From Chamaelirium japonicum (Eukaryota; Streptophyta; Magnoliopsida; Liliales; Melanthiaceae): 64,000 nucleotides of DNA. Positions 52,694 to 63,430 of the stretch are shown one piece after another. The notes under the pieces are model-generated. The model saw only the letters and a program-made list of their open reading frames with translations. It made no database searches and was not told the origin of the DNA. The translations under genes and the position numbers were made by a program. The DNA lies in the NCBI GenBank assembly GCA_947650365.1, contig CANTAL010000147.1, positions 1 to 64,000 on the forward strand, in the 5' to 3' direction. How positions within the stretch are numbered: the stretch's first letter is position 1; every line of letters starts with the position of its first letter.

Positions 52694-55195
52694 GGAGGGC
52701 ACGGGCCTCTTGGCCTTAGCGACCTCAATGTCTGCAAGGTTAAAGACGTCCTGCTCACACCTGGTTGCAGCGACCTGATCTCCTTGAATCACCACAACCC
52801 CTCTGTCGGTGGGAAACTTGAGGGCCTGATGATTAGGCGAGGACACCGCTTTCATCTGCCTCAACCAAGGTCGCCCTAGGATGGCATTGATAGCGGACTG
52901 CCCATCCACCACCACGAAGCGGACTTGTCGTACCTCCGGGCCTGCCATTACGGTGAGGGTTATCTCCCCTACCACCTTAGCGACCTCGCCAGTGAAACCG
53001 GTGAGCGAGCCCGTTGAGGGAGACAAATCGATTTGTCTCAGTCCCATTCGCTGGAAGGCCGACAAGAACAGGACATCTACTGCACTTCCCGGGTCAATCA
53101 GGACCCGCCTTACTTCGATGTTTGCCATCATAAGGCGTATGATGAGGGGGTCATTGTGGGGGATAACGACCCCGGCCATGTCCTCCTCCGAGAACCAAAT
53201 AAAGTCTCGGGCTTCCACCCTTGGGGTTTGGAGCAATACAGGGGTCAGAGAAATGGAGAATACCTTCTGAGCCCACTCCATCTCTCTAACTTGTCGCTGC
53301 ACCTCGTTGCTGGATCTTGGGCCGTTCAGGCGCCCGTTGATGGTGTGACAGACCGCCGGCCCTCCCAGGGGTGGGGGAGGCAGGGCGGGCTCAGCGGTCC
53401 CCGGGCGATCTCCCTCCCGATGAGCCCGTGCCGGTATCACCTCGAACCTCCTTGGAGGCGAAATAAACTGATTCAAATAGCCCTGGGTGACCAAGTCCTC
53501 GAGGTGGTTCTTCAGAGCCCGGCATCTGTTGGTGTGATGCCCGGGGCTGCGATGAAAGGCGCAACGCCGTGAATTGTCGGTTGAGCCGGGCTCCCCGACC
53601 TGCAGGGGGGGTGGATACTGAAAGAAAGGTTCGTTCCGAATCTGGTGGAAGATTTGCCCTGGCGAGTGGGTCAACACAGTGAAGTCCCGCTCCCCGGGTC
53701 CCGGAGGCAGGCGCCAGTTCGCCGGCCTTCCAGCGACCACCGGGGGGGCTTCCGCGAGCTGTACGGCAGGAGCTGTGGGCGGTCCGGGCAAAGGTGCCAC
53801 CTGTGGCGCCTCTCGCCTCTCCACGGCCTTAACGACGAGAGGTCGCTGAGCCGGAGGAGGTCGCTGCTCGACTGCCTTTCCCTTCCGGTCTAACACCTCA
53901 TCTTCGAGCTTAATGTGCTGCTGGACAAGAGCGAATAGCTCGACGATCGTGTGGGGATCCTTGATTACCAGGGCATCATGAAGCTTGCTCCCCTCGGGGA
54001 GGGCGTTCCGGAACGCGCTCACCATTATGCGATCTTGGCCGACAGCGTCCTCCAGAGCGAGGTAGGCGCTTCGGAAGCGTGTCGCGAAGCTTCGAAGAGT
54101 TTCGCGGGCTCCCATGGACAAAGTAAAGAGGGACTCGATCCTCTTAGGAGGCTGTCTGTTGCACCGGTACTGCTCCAGAAACAACCTGGAGAGAGTTGGG
54201 AAGTCTGGAATGGTTCCCGACGGCAACTTGTGGAACCAATTTAACGCCGAGCCCGTCAAGCTGCTCGGGAAAGCCCGGCACAAAACATGATCTTGGTCCC
54301 GGAAGAATAACAGCTTCCGGTAAGCCAATAGGTGGTCGACTGAATCTTGCGATCCATCGAACAGTACAAACTTAGGCGGGGTCCAGTGGTGAGGGAACCC
54401 TCCTTGGTGCACCTCGCTTGTGAAGGGCGAGCTACCCCCGTGGGCGGCGAGGTCCTCCAGCAGGTCTACTGTCGCGTTAGGTCGCTGCCAGTGCCCGGGG
54501 AGAACTCCCAGAGGCTGCTGCGCAAGTCCTAGGCGGCCGAGCACGCTCCCTCGAGGGAGGTTCGGATCCGCCCCGCGGTGACCCTCAGGGGCCACCGCTC
54601 GGCGGGCTCCTCGCTGTTCGCCCACGGATTCCTTCAGCGTGGCGGTTGGTCTATGAGAGGCCGTTGCCTCTCGAGCTTCGGAAGGCGTAGGCACCGCAGG
54701 CTCTTTCCCACGTCGTCGATGGCACGGGTCGCGATCCCGCTCTAGAGATCTTGCCTCCGACTCGTTAGAATCGGCGTTCCGGCTACGGCGGCGAAGGATG
54801 GTCGCCCGCGAGGTCGCCTGGTTGCTAGACCGTTGGGTTACCAGCTTCTGCAGCCTCGTAAGCGGGGTTTCTGGCACCCCGCGCACGGCCGCTCTCTCGA
54901 CCGGGGGTTCCTGACGGGAAACCTGCCGCGCCGAAACGGTCATGGGCGGATGCGATGTTGACGCCGGTGGTCGCACTGGAGACGCCGTCTTCGCTGGCCC
55001 AGACCGTCGGCTGGCCGCCGGAGCCTGACGCAATCGCGTCAGTTCCTCCATCATGGCCCGCTGGGTGGCCAACATCTCCAACAAGAGCTGGTCACTGAGC
55101 AGGACCTGGGGCTGAGGGGTCTCAACAGGAGGTTCACTGCGCGTAGATCTCGCACGGGTCCTTGGTCGCCTGTGCCCCCTTGTCGCCGGAGCCAT
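52691..55195 (-). CDS. Gag-protease polyprotein of the Ty3/gypsy element (834 residues)
   Basis: A single long ORF without breaks, starting ATG 55193-55195, 111 bp inside the 5' LTR. Residues 1-240 are basic, Arg/Pro-rich and probably disordered. Residues about 270-440 are the retrotransposon Gag core (PPKFVLFDGSQDSVDHLLAY, ALNWFHKLP, FLEQYRCNRQ, FATRFRSAYLALED). Residues 545-558 form a zinc-knuckle-like C-x2-H-x4-H-x4-C (CAFHRSPGHHTNRC). Residues about 690-800 are an aspartic protease: VLIDPGSAVDVLF with the catalytic Asp at 701, and the later ILGRPWL motif. The active site reads D-P-G rather than the usual D-T/S-G, so activity is uncertain. The ORF stops at UAG 52691-52693 in a leaky context. 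An intact Gag may still assemble particles, so this copy could be mobilised by, or interfere with, autonomous relatives. The overlapping plus-strand ORFs (52881-54532) are shadows. Confidence 0.93.
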   Translation of the reverse strand: MAPATRGHRRPRTRARSTRSEPPVETPQPQVLLSDQLLLEMLATQRAMMEELTRLRQAPAASRRSGPAKTASPVRPPASTSHPPMTVSARQVSRQEPPVERAAVRGVPETPLTRLQKLVTQRSSNQATSRATILRRRSRNADSNESEARSLERDRDPCHRRRGKEPAVPTPSEAREATASHRPTATLKESVGEQRGARRAVAPEGHRGADPNLPRGSVLGRLGLAQQPLGVLPGHWQRPNATVDLLEDLAAHGGSSPFTSEVHQGGFPHHWTPPKFVLFDGSQDSVDHLLAYRKLLFFRDQDHVLCRAFPSSLTGSALNWFHKLPSGTIPDFPTLSRLFLEQYRCNRQPPKRIESLFTLSMGARETLRSFATRFRSAYLALEDAVGQDRIMVSAFRNALPEGSKLHDALVIKDPHTIVELFALVQQHIKLEDEVLDRKGKAVEQRPPPAQRPLVVKAVERREAPQVAPLPGPPTAPAVQLAEAPPVVAGRPANWRLPPGPGERDFTVLTHSPGQIFHQIRNEPFFQYPPPLQVGEPGSTDNSRRCAFHRSPGHHTNRCRALKNHLEDLVTQGYLNQFISPPRRFEVIPARAHREGDRPGTAEPALPPPPLGGPAVCHTINGRLNGPRSSNEVQRQVREMEWAQKVFSISLTPVLLQTPRVEARDFIWFSEEDMAGVVIPHNDPLIIRLMMANIEVRRVLIDPGSAVDVLFLSAFQRMGLRQIDLSPSTGSLTGFTGEVAKVVGEITLTVMAGPEVRQVRFVVVDGQSAINAILGRPWLRQMKAVSSPNHQALKFPTDRGVVVIQGDQVAATRCEQDVFNLADIEVAKAKRPVPS

Positions 55196-55290
55196 CTTTG
55201 GGGGTTACGAGAGCTTTGGGGGTTACAAGATCTGACAGCGCTCAACCGCGTGGTCGTGGGCGTTCTCGCCGGAACCAGTCGAAAGATCCT

Positions 55291-55303
55291 ACAGACGGCG
55301 CCA
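55291..55303 (-). other. Primer-binding site
   Basis: The minus strand reads TGGCGCCGTCTGT three bases (TTT) after the end of the 5' LTR. The leading TGG pairs with the CCA end of a tRNA, as required for minus-strand priming. TGGCGCC-type sites are common in plant Ty3/gypsy elements. I cannot assign the tRNA with certainty. Confidence 0.85.
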
Positions 55304-55501
55304 AAATGTTCGGGGGATTTTTTCGCTGGTCCGGGCAGGCTGCCTGCAAGACAAAGAGAAAGCGTTAGAACGGCTGGCTCCCTTAGGAGCGCAGACCCTC
55401 CGACGCTTAAGTCAGTCTTGATTGCACAACGACGAGCTTTAGTGGACAAAAGTGGAAGGGAATAGGGTTTTGAACCTGTACTATGGAGCCTGGGGGTGAG
55501 C

Positions 55502-55508
55502 ATTTATA
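55502..55508 (-). promoter_or_regulatory. TATA box of the LTR promoter
   Basis: The minus strand reads GCTATAAATGC. It lies about 195 bp before the LTR's 3' end, giving a predicted transcript start near 55470 and an R-U5 region of about 165 bp. The motif is identical in the left LTR (46053-46059). Confidence 0.65.
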
Positions 55509-55844
55509 GCAATCGATGGCCTACCGTAGCCCGACACGTGGAGATTCTTCCAGGGCCTTCTAGACCCCCACGATCCGGCTCGCGTGGGTCTTTGACAGTC
55601 CTTGGTACTCACGCCCTGACATTCTATCGTCAAGCCTACCAGGCGGTTTGAGTGGGGGAGAGCATCTTTCTTGTCGCTGCCAGGTGGCTGTTCTAGAATA
55701 TTCAAGTCTGGGAGATCTTCGTGCACTGTGGGCGACCTCCGGTGGGAAGCCAGGGCGAGCTCGCCCTCTATTGCTCCGCCTTCTCTCCCATTTCTATCAA
55801 GAGTCGGACCTCGCGGGAGCGACCTCTTCGATAAACTGGGGAAT

Positions 55845-55970
55845 TCTGGCGAGCTTGGGCGAGCTCCTGAGGGAGCTTGATCGAGCTCCTGAGCGAGCTT
55901 GGGCGAGCTCCTGAGCGAGCTTGGACGAGCTCCTGAGCAAGCTTGGGCGAGCTCCTGAGCAAGCTCTTTG
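55845..55970. repeat. LTR minisatellite, first cluster, 5' LTR
   Basis: About 22-bp imperfect units (CGAGCTTGGGCGAGCTCCTGAG). Counterpart of 46385-46515 with almost the same unit order. Confidence 0.85.
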
Positions 55971-56224
55971 CCTAAAGCACCTTCGGCCCAATGTGGAGCT
56001 CGCTCCCTGTCAAGGTGACTTGGTTAGCATGGGGGGGGAGGGTGAGCTCCTGGGCGAGTTCCCCACCCCTCGGAATCCTGGGGTCTATGAGATCCACAGG
56101 CAAGGGCGAACTTGGGCGAGCTCCAGCGCGAGCTTGGGCGAGCTCCTGTATGAGCTAAGGGCGTTTGCGATGCCGGTGTCTTTGTTATGCATGACGGTCT
56201 AACTCCCGCTACCCCTGCAAGCGA

Positions 56225-56355
56225 GCTCTCGCGCGGGCTTGGCGAGCTCCTGGGCGAGCTTAGGCGAGCTCCGGGGCGAGCTTGGCGAGCTCCTGAGCGA
56301 GCTTAGGCGGGCTCCTGGGCGAGATCAGGCGATCTCCAGCGAGCTTAGGCGAGCT
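56225..56355. repeat. LTR minisatellite, second cluster, 5' LTR
   Basis: Counterpart of 46755-46915, one 22-bp unit shorter. Confidence 0.8.
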
Positions 56356-56431
56356 CCTATGAGTGCCCTTGGCCTAGGCCCCTTCAGCCCAATGTGGATC
56401 TCGCTCCCTGTCAAGGTGATTTGGTGAGCAC

Positions 56432-56456
56432 GGGGGGGGGGGGGGGGGGGGGGGGG
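56432..56456. repeat. Homopolymer run of 25 G
   Basis: Twenty-five G in a row in the right LTR against ten at the same place in the left LTR. It is prone to slippage and to sequencing error, so the exact length is doubtful. Such a run could form G-quadruplex structures. Confidence 0.8.
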
Positions 56457-56490
56457 CGAACTCCAGGGCAGATTTCTGCTACCCCCAACA

Positions 56491-56495
56491 CGATC
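56491..56495. repeat. Target-site duplication, right
   Basis: CGATC immediately after the right LTR end CCCCCAACA, matching 45853-45857. The satellite then resumes in the same polarity and phase. Confidence 0.95.
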
Positions 56496-58790
56496 CATTC
56501 TAATTCATTCCTATGATTTATTCTAATTAATTTGCTCGAATATATCCATTCTAATTCATTCGTTCGATCCATTCTAATTCATTCGCACGATCCATTCTAA
56601 TTCATTCGTATGATCCATTCTAATCCATTCGTACGATCCATTCTAATTCATTCGTACGATCCATTCTAATTCATTCGTACGATCCATTCTAATTCATTCG
56701 CACGAATGTATCCATTCTAGTTCATTCGTACGATCCATTCTAATTCATTCGTACGATCCATTCTAATTCATTCGCACGATCCATTCTAATTCATGTGTAC
56801 GATCAATTCTAATTCATTCATACGATCCATTCTAATACATTCGTACGATCCATTCTAATTCATTCATACAATCCATTCTAATTCATTCGTACGATCCATT
56901 CTAATTCACTCATACGATCCATTCTAATACATTCATACGATCCATTCTAAATCATTTGCACGAATATATCCATTCTAATTCATTCGTACGATTCATTCTA
57001 ATTCCTTCGTACGATCCATTCTAATTCATTCGTACGATCTATTCTAATTCATTCGTACGATCCATTCTAATTCATTCGTACGATCCATTCTAATTCCTTC
57101 GTACGATCCATTCAAATTCATTCGTACGATCCATTCTAATTCATTCGTACAATCTATTCTAATTCATTCGTACGAATGGATACATTCGTGTGAATGAATT
57201 AGAATGGATCGTACGAATGAGTAAGAATGGATCGTACGAATGAAATAGAATGGATTGCACGAATGAATTAGAATGATCGTACGAATGAATTAGAATGGAT
57301 CGTGTGAAAGAATTAGAATGGATTGTATGAATGAATTAGAATGGATCATACGAAGGAATTAGAATGGATACATTTGTGCGAATGAATTAGAATGGATCGT
57401 ACGAATGAATTAGAATGGATCGTATGAATGAATTAGAATGGATCGTACGAATGAATTAGAATGGATCATGCGAATGAATTAGAATGGATCGTACGAATGA
57501 ATTAGAATGGATCGTACGAATGAACTAGAATGGATACATTCGTGCGAATGAATTAGAATGGATTGTATGAATGAATTAGAATGGATCGTACGGATGAAAT
57601 AGAATGGATCGTATAAGTGAATTAGAATGGATACGAAGGAATTGGAATGGATCGTACGAAGGAATTAGAATGGATCATACGAATGAAATAGAATGGATCG
57701 TACGAAGGAATTAGAATGGATCGTACGAAGGAATTAGAATTGATCGTACGAAGGAATTAGAATGGATCGTACGAATGAATTAGAATGGATATATTCGTGC
57801 AAATGAATTAGAATGGATCGTATGAAAGAATTAGAATGGATCGTATGAGTGAATTAGAACGGATAGTACGAATGAAGTAGAATGGATCGTATGAATGAAT
57901 TAGAATGGATACATTCGTGCGAATGAATTAGAATGGATCGTATGAATGAATTAGAATAGATTGTGCGAATAAATTAGAATGGATCGTACGAATGAATTAG
58001 AATGGATACATTCGTGCGAATAAATTAGAATGGATCGGACGAATTAATTAGAATGGATCGTACGAATGAATTAGAATGGATCGTACGAATGAATTAGAAT
58101 GGATCGTACGAGAAATTAGAATGGATACATTCGTCCGAATGAATTAGAATGGATCATACGAATGAGTATGAATGGATCGTACGAATGAAATAGAATAGAT
58201 TGTACGAATGAATTAGAATGGATCCTACGAATGAATTAGAATGGATCGTGTGAAAGAATTAGAATGGATTGTATGAATGAATTAGAATGGATCGTATGAA
58301 TGAATTAGAATGGATCGTGCGAATGAATTCGAATGGATCGTACGAATTCATTCTAATTCTTTCAAACAATCCATTCTAATTCTTTCACATGATCTATTCT
58401 AATTCATTGGTAAGATCCATTCTAATTCATTCGTACAATCTATTCTATTTCATTCGTACGATCCATTCTTACTCATTCGTATGATCCATTCTAATTCATT
58501 CGGACGAATGTATCTATTCTAATTTATTCGTACGATCCATTCTAATTCATTCGTACGATCCATTCTAATTCATTTGTACAATCCATTCTAATTCATTCGT
58601 CCGATCCATTCTAATTCATTCGCACGAATGTATCCATTCTAATTCATTTGTACGGTCCATTCTAATTCATTCGCACAATCCATTCTAATTCTTTCACACG
58701 ATCCATTCTAATTCATTCGCACGAATGTATCCATTCTAGTTCATTCGTACGATCCATTCTAATTCATTCGTACGATCCATTCTAATTCAT
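56496..58790. repeat. 4,664-bp higher-order repeat, copy 1, right part
   Basis: Continuation of 43490-45857 after the insertion. It matches 61160-63430 at an offset of 4,664 bp on its left (for example CCTATGAT near 56510 and 61174) and about 4,637 bp at its right end, showing small indels. The right limit is approximate. Confidence 0.8.
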
Positions 58791-61700
58791 TCACACGAAT
58801 GTATCCATTCTAATTCATTCGTACAATCCATTCTATTTCATTCATATGATCCATTCTTACTCATTCGTATGATCCATTCTAATTCATTCGTATGATCCAT
58901 TCTAATTCATTCGTACGATCCATTCTAATTCATTCGTACGATCCATTCTAATTCATTCGCACGATCCATTCTAATTCATTCATACGATCCATTCTAATTC
59001 ATTCATACGATCCATTCTAATTCATTCCTACAATCCATTCTAATTCATTCGCCCGATCCATTCTAATTCATTCTTACGATCCATTCTATTCGAATGGATC
59101 ATGCGATCCATTCGAATTCATTTGCACGATCCTTTCTAATTCATTCATACGATCCATTCTAATTTATTCATACAATGCATTCTAATTCTTTCACACGATC
59201 CATTCTAATTCATTCGTACGATCCATTCTAATTCATTCGTACAATCCATTCTATTTCATTTGTACGATCCATTCTTACTCATTCGTATGATCCATTCTAA
59301 TTCATTCGTACGATCCATTCTAATTCATTTGTACGATCCATTCTAATTCATTCGTACAATCCATTCTATTTCATTCGTACGATCCATTCTTACTCATTCG
59401 TATGATCCATTCTAATTCATTCGCACGAATGTATCCATTCTAATTCATTCATACAATCCATTCTAATTTATTCCGTACGATCCATTCTAATTCATTCGTA
59501 CGATCGTACGATTGAATTAGAATGGATCGTATGAATGAATTAGAATAGATTGTGCGAATGAATTAGAATGGATCGTACGAATGAATTAGAATGGATCGTA
59601 CAAATGAATTAGAATGGATCATACGAATGAGTATGAATGGATCGTATGAATGAATTAGAATGGATCGTACGAATGAATTAGAATGGATCGTACGAATAAA
59701 TTAGAATGGATACATTCGTCCGAATGAATTAGAATGGATCATACGAATGAGTAAAAATGGATCGTACGAATGAAATAGAATAGATTGTACGAATGAATTA
59801 GAATGGATCCTACGAATGAATTAGAATGGATCGTGTGAAAGAATTAGAATGGATTGTATGAACGAATTAGAATGGATCGTATGAATGAATTAGAATGGAT
59901 CGTGCAAATGAATTCGAATGGATCGTACGAATGAGTAAGAATGGATCGTACGAATGAAATAGAATGGATCGTACGAATGAATTAGAATGGATCGTACGAA
60001 TAAATTAGAATGGATACATTCATCCGAATGAATTAGAATGGATCATATGAATGAGTAAGAATGGATCGTACGAATGAAATAGAATAGATTGTACGAATGA
60101 ATTAGAATGGATCCTACGAATAAATTAGAATGGATCGTGTGAAAGAATTAGAATGGATTGTATGAATGAATTAGAATGGATTGTATGAATGAATTAGAAT
60201 GGATCCTATGAATGAATTAGAATGGATCGTGCGAATGAATTAGAATGGATCGTACGAATGAATTAGAATGGATCGTGCTAATGAATTAGAATTGATCGAA
60301 CGAATGAATTAGCATGGATCGTGCTAATGAATTAGAATGGAACATACGAATGAATTAGAATGGATCGTGTGAAAGAATTAGAATGGATTGTATGAATGAA
60401 TTAGAATGAATTCGTACGATCCATTCGAATTCATTCGCACGATCCTTTCTAATTCATTCATACGATCCATTCTAATTCATTAATACAATCCATTCTAATT
60501 CTTTCACACGATCCATTCTATTTCATTCGTAGGATCCATTCTAATTCATTCGTACAATCTATTCTATTTCATTCGTACGATCCATTCTTACTCATTCGTA
60601 TGATCCATTCTAATTCATTCGGACGAATGTATCCATTCTAATTTATTCGTACGATCCATTCTAATTCATTCGTACGATCCATTCTAATTCATTCGTACGA
60701 TACATTCTAATTCATTCGTCCGATCGATTCTAATTCATTCGCACGAATGTATCCATTCTAATTCATTCGTACGATCCATTCTAATTCATTCGTACGATCC
60801 ATTCTAATTCATTCGTAAGATCCATTCTAATTCATTCGTACGATCCATTCTAATTCATTCGTACGAGCCATTCTAATTCATTCGCACGAATGTATCCATT
60901 CTAGTTCATTCGTACGATCCATTCTAATTCATTCATACAATCCATTCTAATCCATTCGCACAAATGTATCCATTCTAATTCATTCATACGATCAGTTCTA
61001 ATTCATTCACAAAATCTATTCTAATTCATTCATACGATCCATTCTAATTCATTCACACGAATGTATCCATTCTAATTCATTCATACGATCCATTCTAATT
61101 CGGTCGTACGATCCATTCTAATTCGTTCGTACGATCCATTCTAATTCATTCGTATGATCCATTCTAATTCATTCCTATGATCTATTCTAATTCATTCGCT
61201 CGAATATATCCATTCTAATTCATTCGTTCGATCCATTCTAATTCATTCGTATGATACATTCTAATTCATTCGTATGATCCATTCTAATCCATTCGTACGA
61301 TCCATTCTAATTCATTCGTACGATCCATTCTAATTCATTCGCACGAATTTATCCATTCTAGTTCATTCGTACGATCCATTCTAATTCATTCGTACGATCC
61401 ATTCTAATTCATTCGCACGATCCATTCTAATTCATTCGTACGATCAATTCTAATTCATTCATACGATCCATTCTAATACATTCGTACGATCCATTCTAAT
61501 TCATTCATACAATCCATTCTAATTCATTCGTACGATCCATTCTAGTTCACTCATACGATCCATTCTAATACATTCATACGATCCATTCTAATTCATTTGC
61601 ACGAATATATCCATTCTAATTCATTCGTACGATCCATTCTAATTCCTTCGTACGATCCATTCTAATTCATTCGTACGATCTATTCTAATTCATTCGTACG

Positions 61701-63430
61701 ATCCATTCTAATTCATTCGTACGATCCATTCTAATTCCTTCGTACGATCCATTCTAATTCATTCGTACGATCCATTCTAATTCATTCGTACAATCTATTC
61801 TAATTCATTCGTACGAATGGATACATTCGTACGAATGGATACATTCGTGTGAATGAATTAGAATGGATCGTACGAATGAGTAAGAATGGATCGTACGAAT
61901 GAAATAGAATGGATTGCACGAATGAATTAGAATGGATCGTACGAATGAATTAGAATGGATCGTGTGAAAGAATTAGAATGGATTGTATGAATGAATTAGA
62001 ATGGATCGTACGAAGGAATTGGAATGGATACATTTGTGCGAATGAATTAGAATGGATCGTATGAATGAATTAGAATGGATCGTACGAATGAATTAGAATG
62101 GATCGTACGAATGAATTAGATTGGATCGTGCGAATGAATTAGAATGGATCGTACGAATGAATTCGAATGGATCGTACGAATGAACTAGAATGGATACATT
62201 CGTGCGAATGAATTAGAATGGATTGCATGAATGAATTAGAATGGATCGTACGAATGAATTAGAATGGATCGTATGAGTGAATTAGAATGGATACGAAGGA
62301 ATTAGAATGGATTGTACGAAGGAATTAGAATGGATCATACGAATGAAATAGAATGGATCGTACGAAGGAATTAGAATGGATTGTACGAAGGAATTAGAAT
62401 GGATCGTACGAATGAATTAGAATGGATATATTCGGGCAAATGAATTAGAATGGATTGTATGAATGAATTTGAAGGGTTCGTATGAGTGAATTAGAACGGA
62501 TAGTACGAATGAAGTAGAATGGATCGTATGAATGAATTGGAATGGATACATTCGTGCGAATGAATTAGAATGGATCGTATGAATGAATTAGAATAGATTG
62601 TGCGAATGAATTAGAATGGATCGTACGAATAAATTAGAATGGATACATTCGTGCGAATAAATTAGAATGGATCGGACGAATGAATTAGAATGGATCGTAC
62701 GAATGAATTAGAATGGATCGTACGAAAGAATTAGAATGGATCGTACGAATGAATTAGAATGGATCGTACGAATGAATTAGAATGGATACATTCGTCCGAA
62801 TGAATTAGAATGGATCATACGAATGAGTAAGAATGGATCGTACGAATCAAATAGAATAGATTGTACGAATGAATTAGAATGGATCCTACGAATGAATTAG
62901 AATGGATCGTGTGAAAGAATTAGAATGGATTGTATGAATGAATTAGAATGGATCGTATGAATGAATTAGAATGGATCGTGCGAATGAATTCGAATGGATC
63001 GTACGAATTCATTCTAATTCATTCATACAATCCATTCTAATTCTTTCACATGATCTATTCTAATTCATTCGTAGGATCCATTCTAATTCATTCGTACAAT
63101 CTATTCTATTTCATTCGTACGAACCATTCTTTCTCATTCGTATGATCATTCTAATTCATTCGGACGAATGTATCCATTCTAATTTATTCGTACGATCCAT
63201 TCTAATTCATTCGTACGATCCATTCTAATTCATTCGTTTGATCCATTCTAATTCATTCGCACGAATGTATCCATTCTAATTTATTCGTATGGTCCATTCT
63301 AATTCATTCGTACAATCCATTCTAATTCTTTCACACGATCCATTCTAATTCATTCCCACGAATGTATCCATTCTAGTTCATTCGTGCGATCCATTCTAAT
63401 TCATTCGTATGATCCATTCTAATCTATTCG
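58790..63430. repeat. 4,664-bp higher-order repeat, copy 2 (contains the empty insertion site)
   Basis: Uninterrupted copy. The site equivalent to the retrotransposon insertion is near 61151-61156, where the unit reads CGTATGATCC and continues as satellite with no LTR. It carries the micro-inversion (59090), the flips at 59504 and 60413, and the rare GAACGGATAGTACG unit near 62490, in the same order as copy 1. Confidence 0.8.

Larger units (their letters stand above)
45858..56490 (-). mobile_element. Non-autonomous Ty3/gypsy LTR retrotransposon, Tat-like, full-length insertion (10,633 bp)
   Basis: Two LTRs of about 1.18 kb bound by TG...CA, a 5-bp target duplication, a primer-binding site and a polypurine tract define an intact insertion with its sense strand on minus. 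In sense order: 5' LTR, PBS, gag-protease ORF, leaky stop, truncated integrase tail, 78-bp repeats, antisense gene, 146-bp repeats, PPT, 3' LTR. Reverse transcriptase, RNase H and the integrase core are missing, so it could only have moved using enzymes from another element. Antisense extra genes and tandem repeats upstream of the 3' LTR are known traits of the Tat lineage of plant Ty3/gypsy elements; lineage assignment without RT is inference. The LTRs differ at about 25 of 1,150 compared positions by eye, mostly transitions, which suggests insertion of the order of a million years ago at commonly used plant rates. Confidence 0.95.
55307..56490 (-). repeat. 5' LTR (right end of the element)
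   Basis: 1,184 bp, beginning TGTTGGGGG and ending CCCCCGAACA on the minus strand. It drives the element's sense transcript. It carries about 25 substitutions against the left LTR, roughly 22 of them transitions, consistent with decay of methylated CpG. Minisatellite clusters lie at 55845-55970 and 56225-56355, and a run of 25 G at 56432-56456 (10 in the partner). Confidence 0.95.

Noticed and set aside
52881..54532. Plus-strand ORFs opposite gag-protease
   Set aside because: The minus-strand reading carries clear Gag and protease motifs over 834 codons; the plus-strand readings match nothing and are broken.
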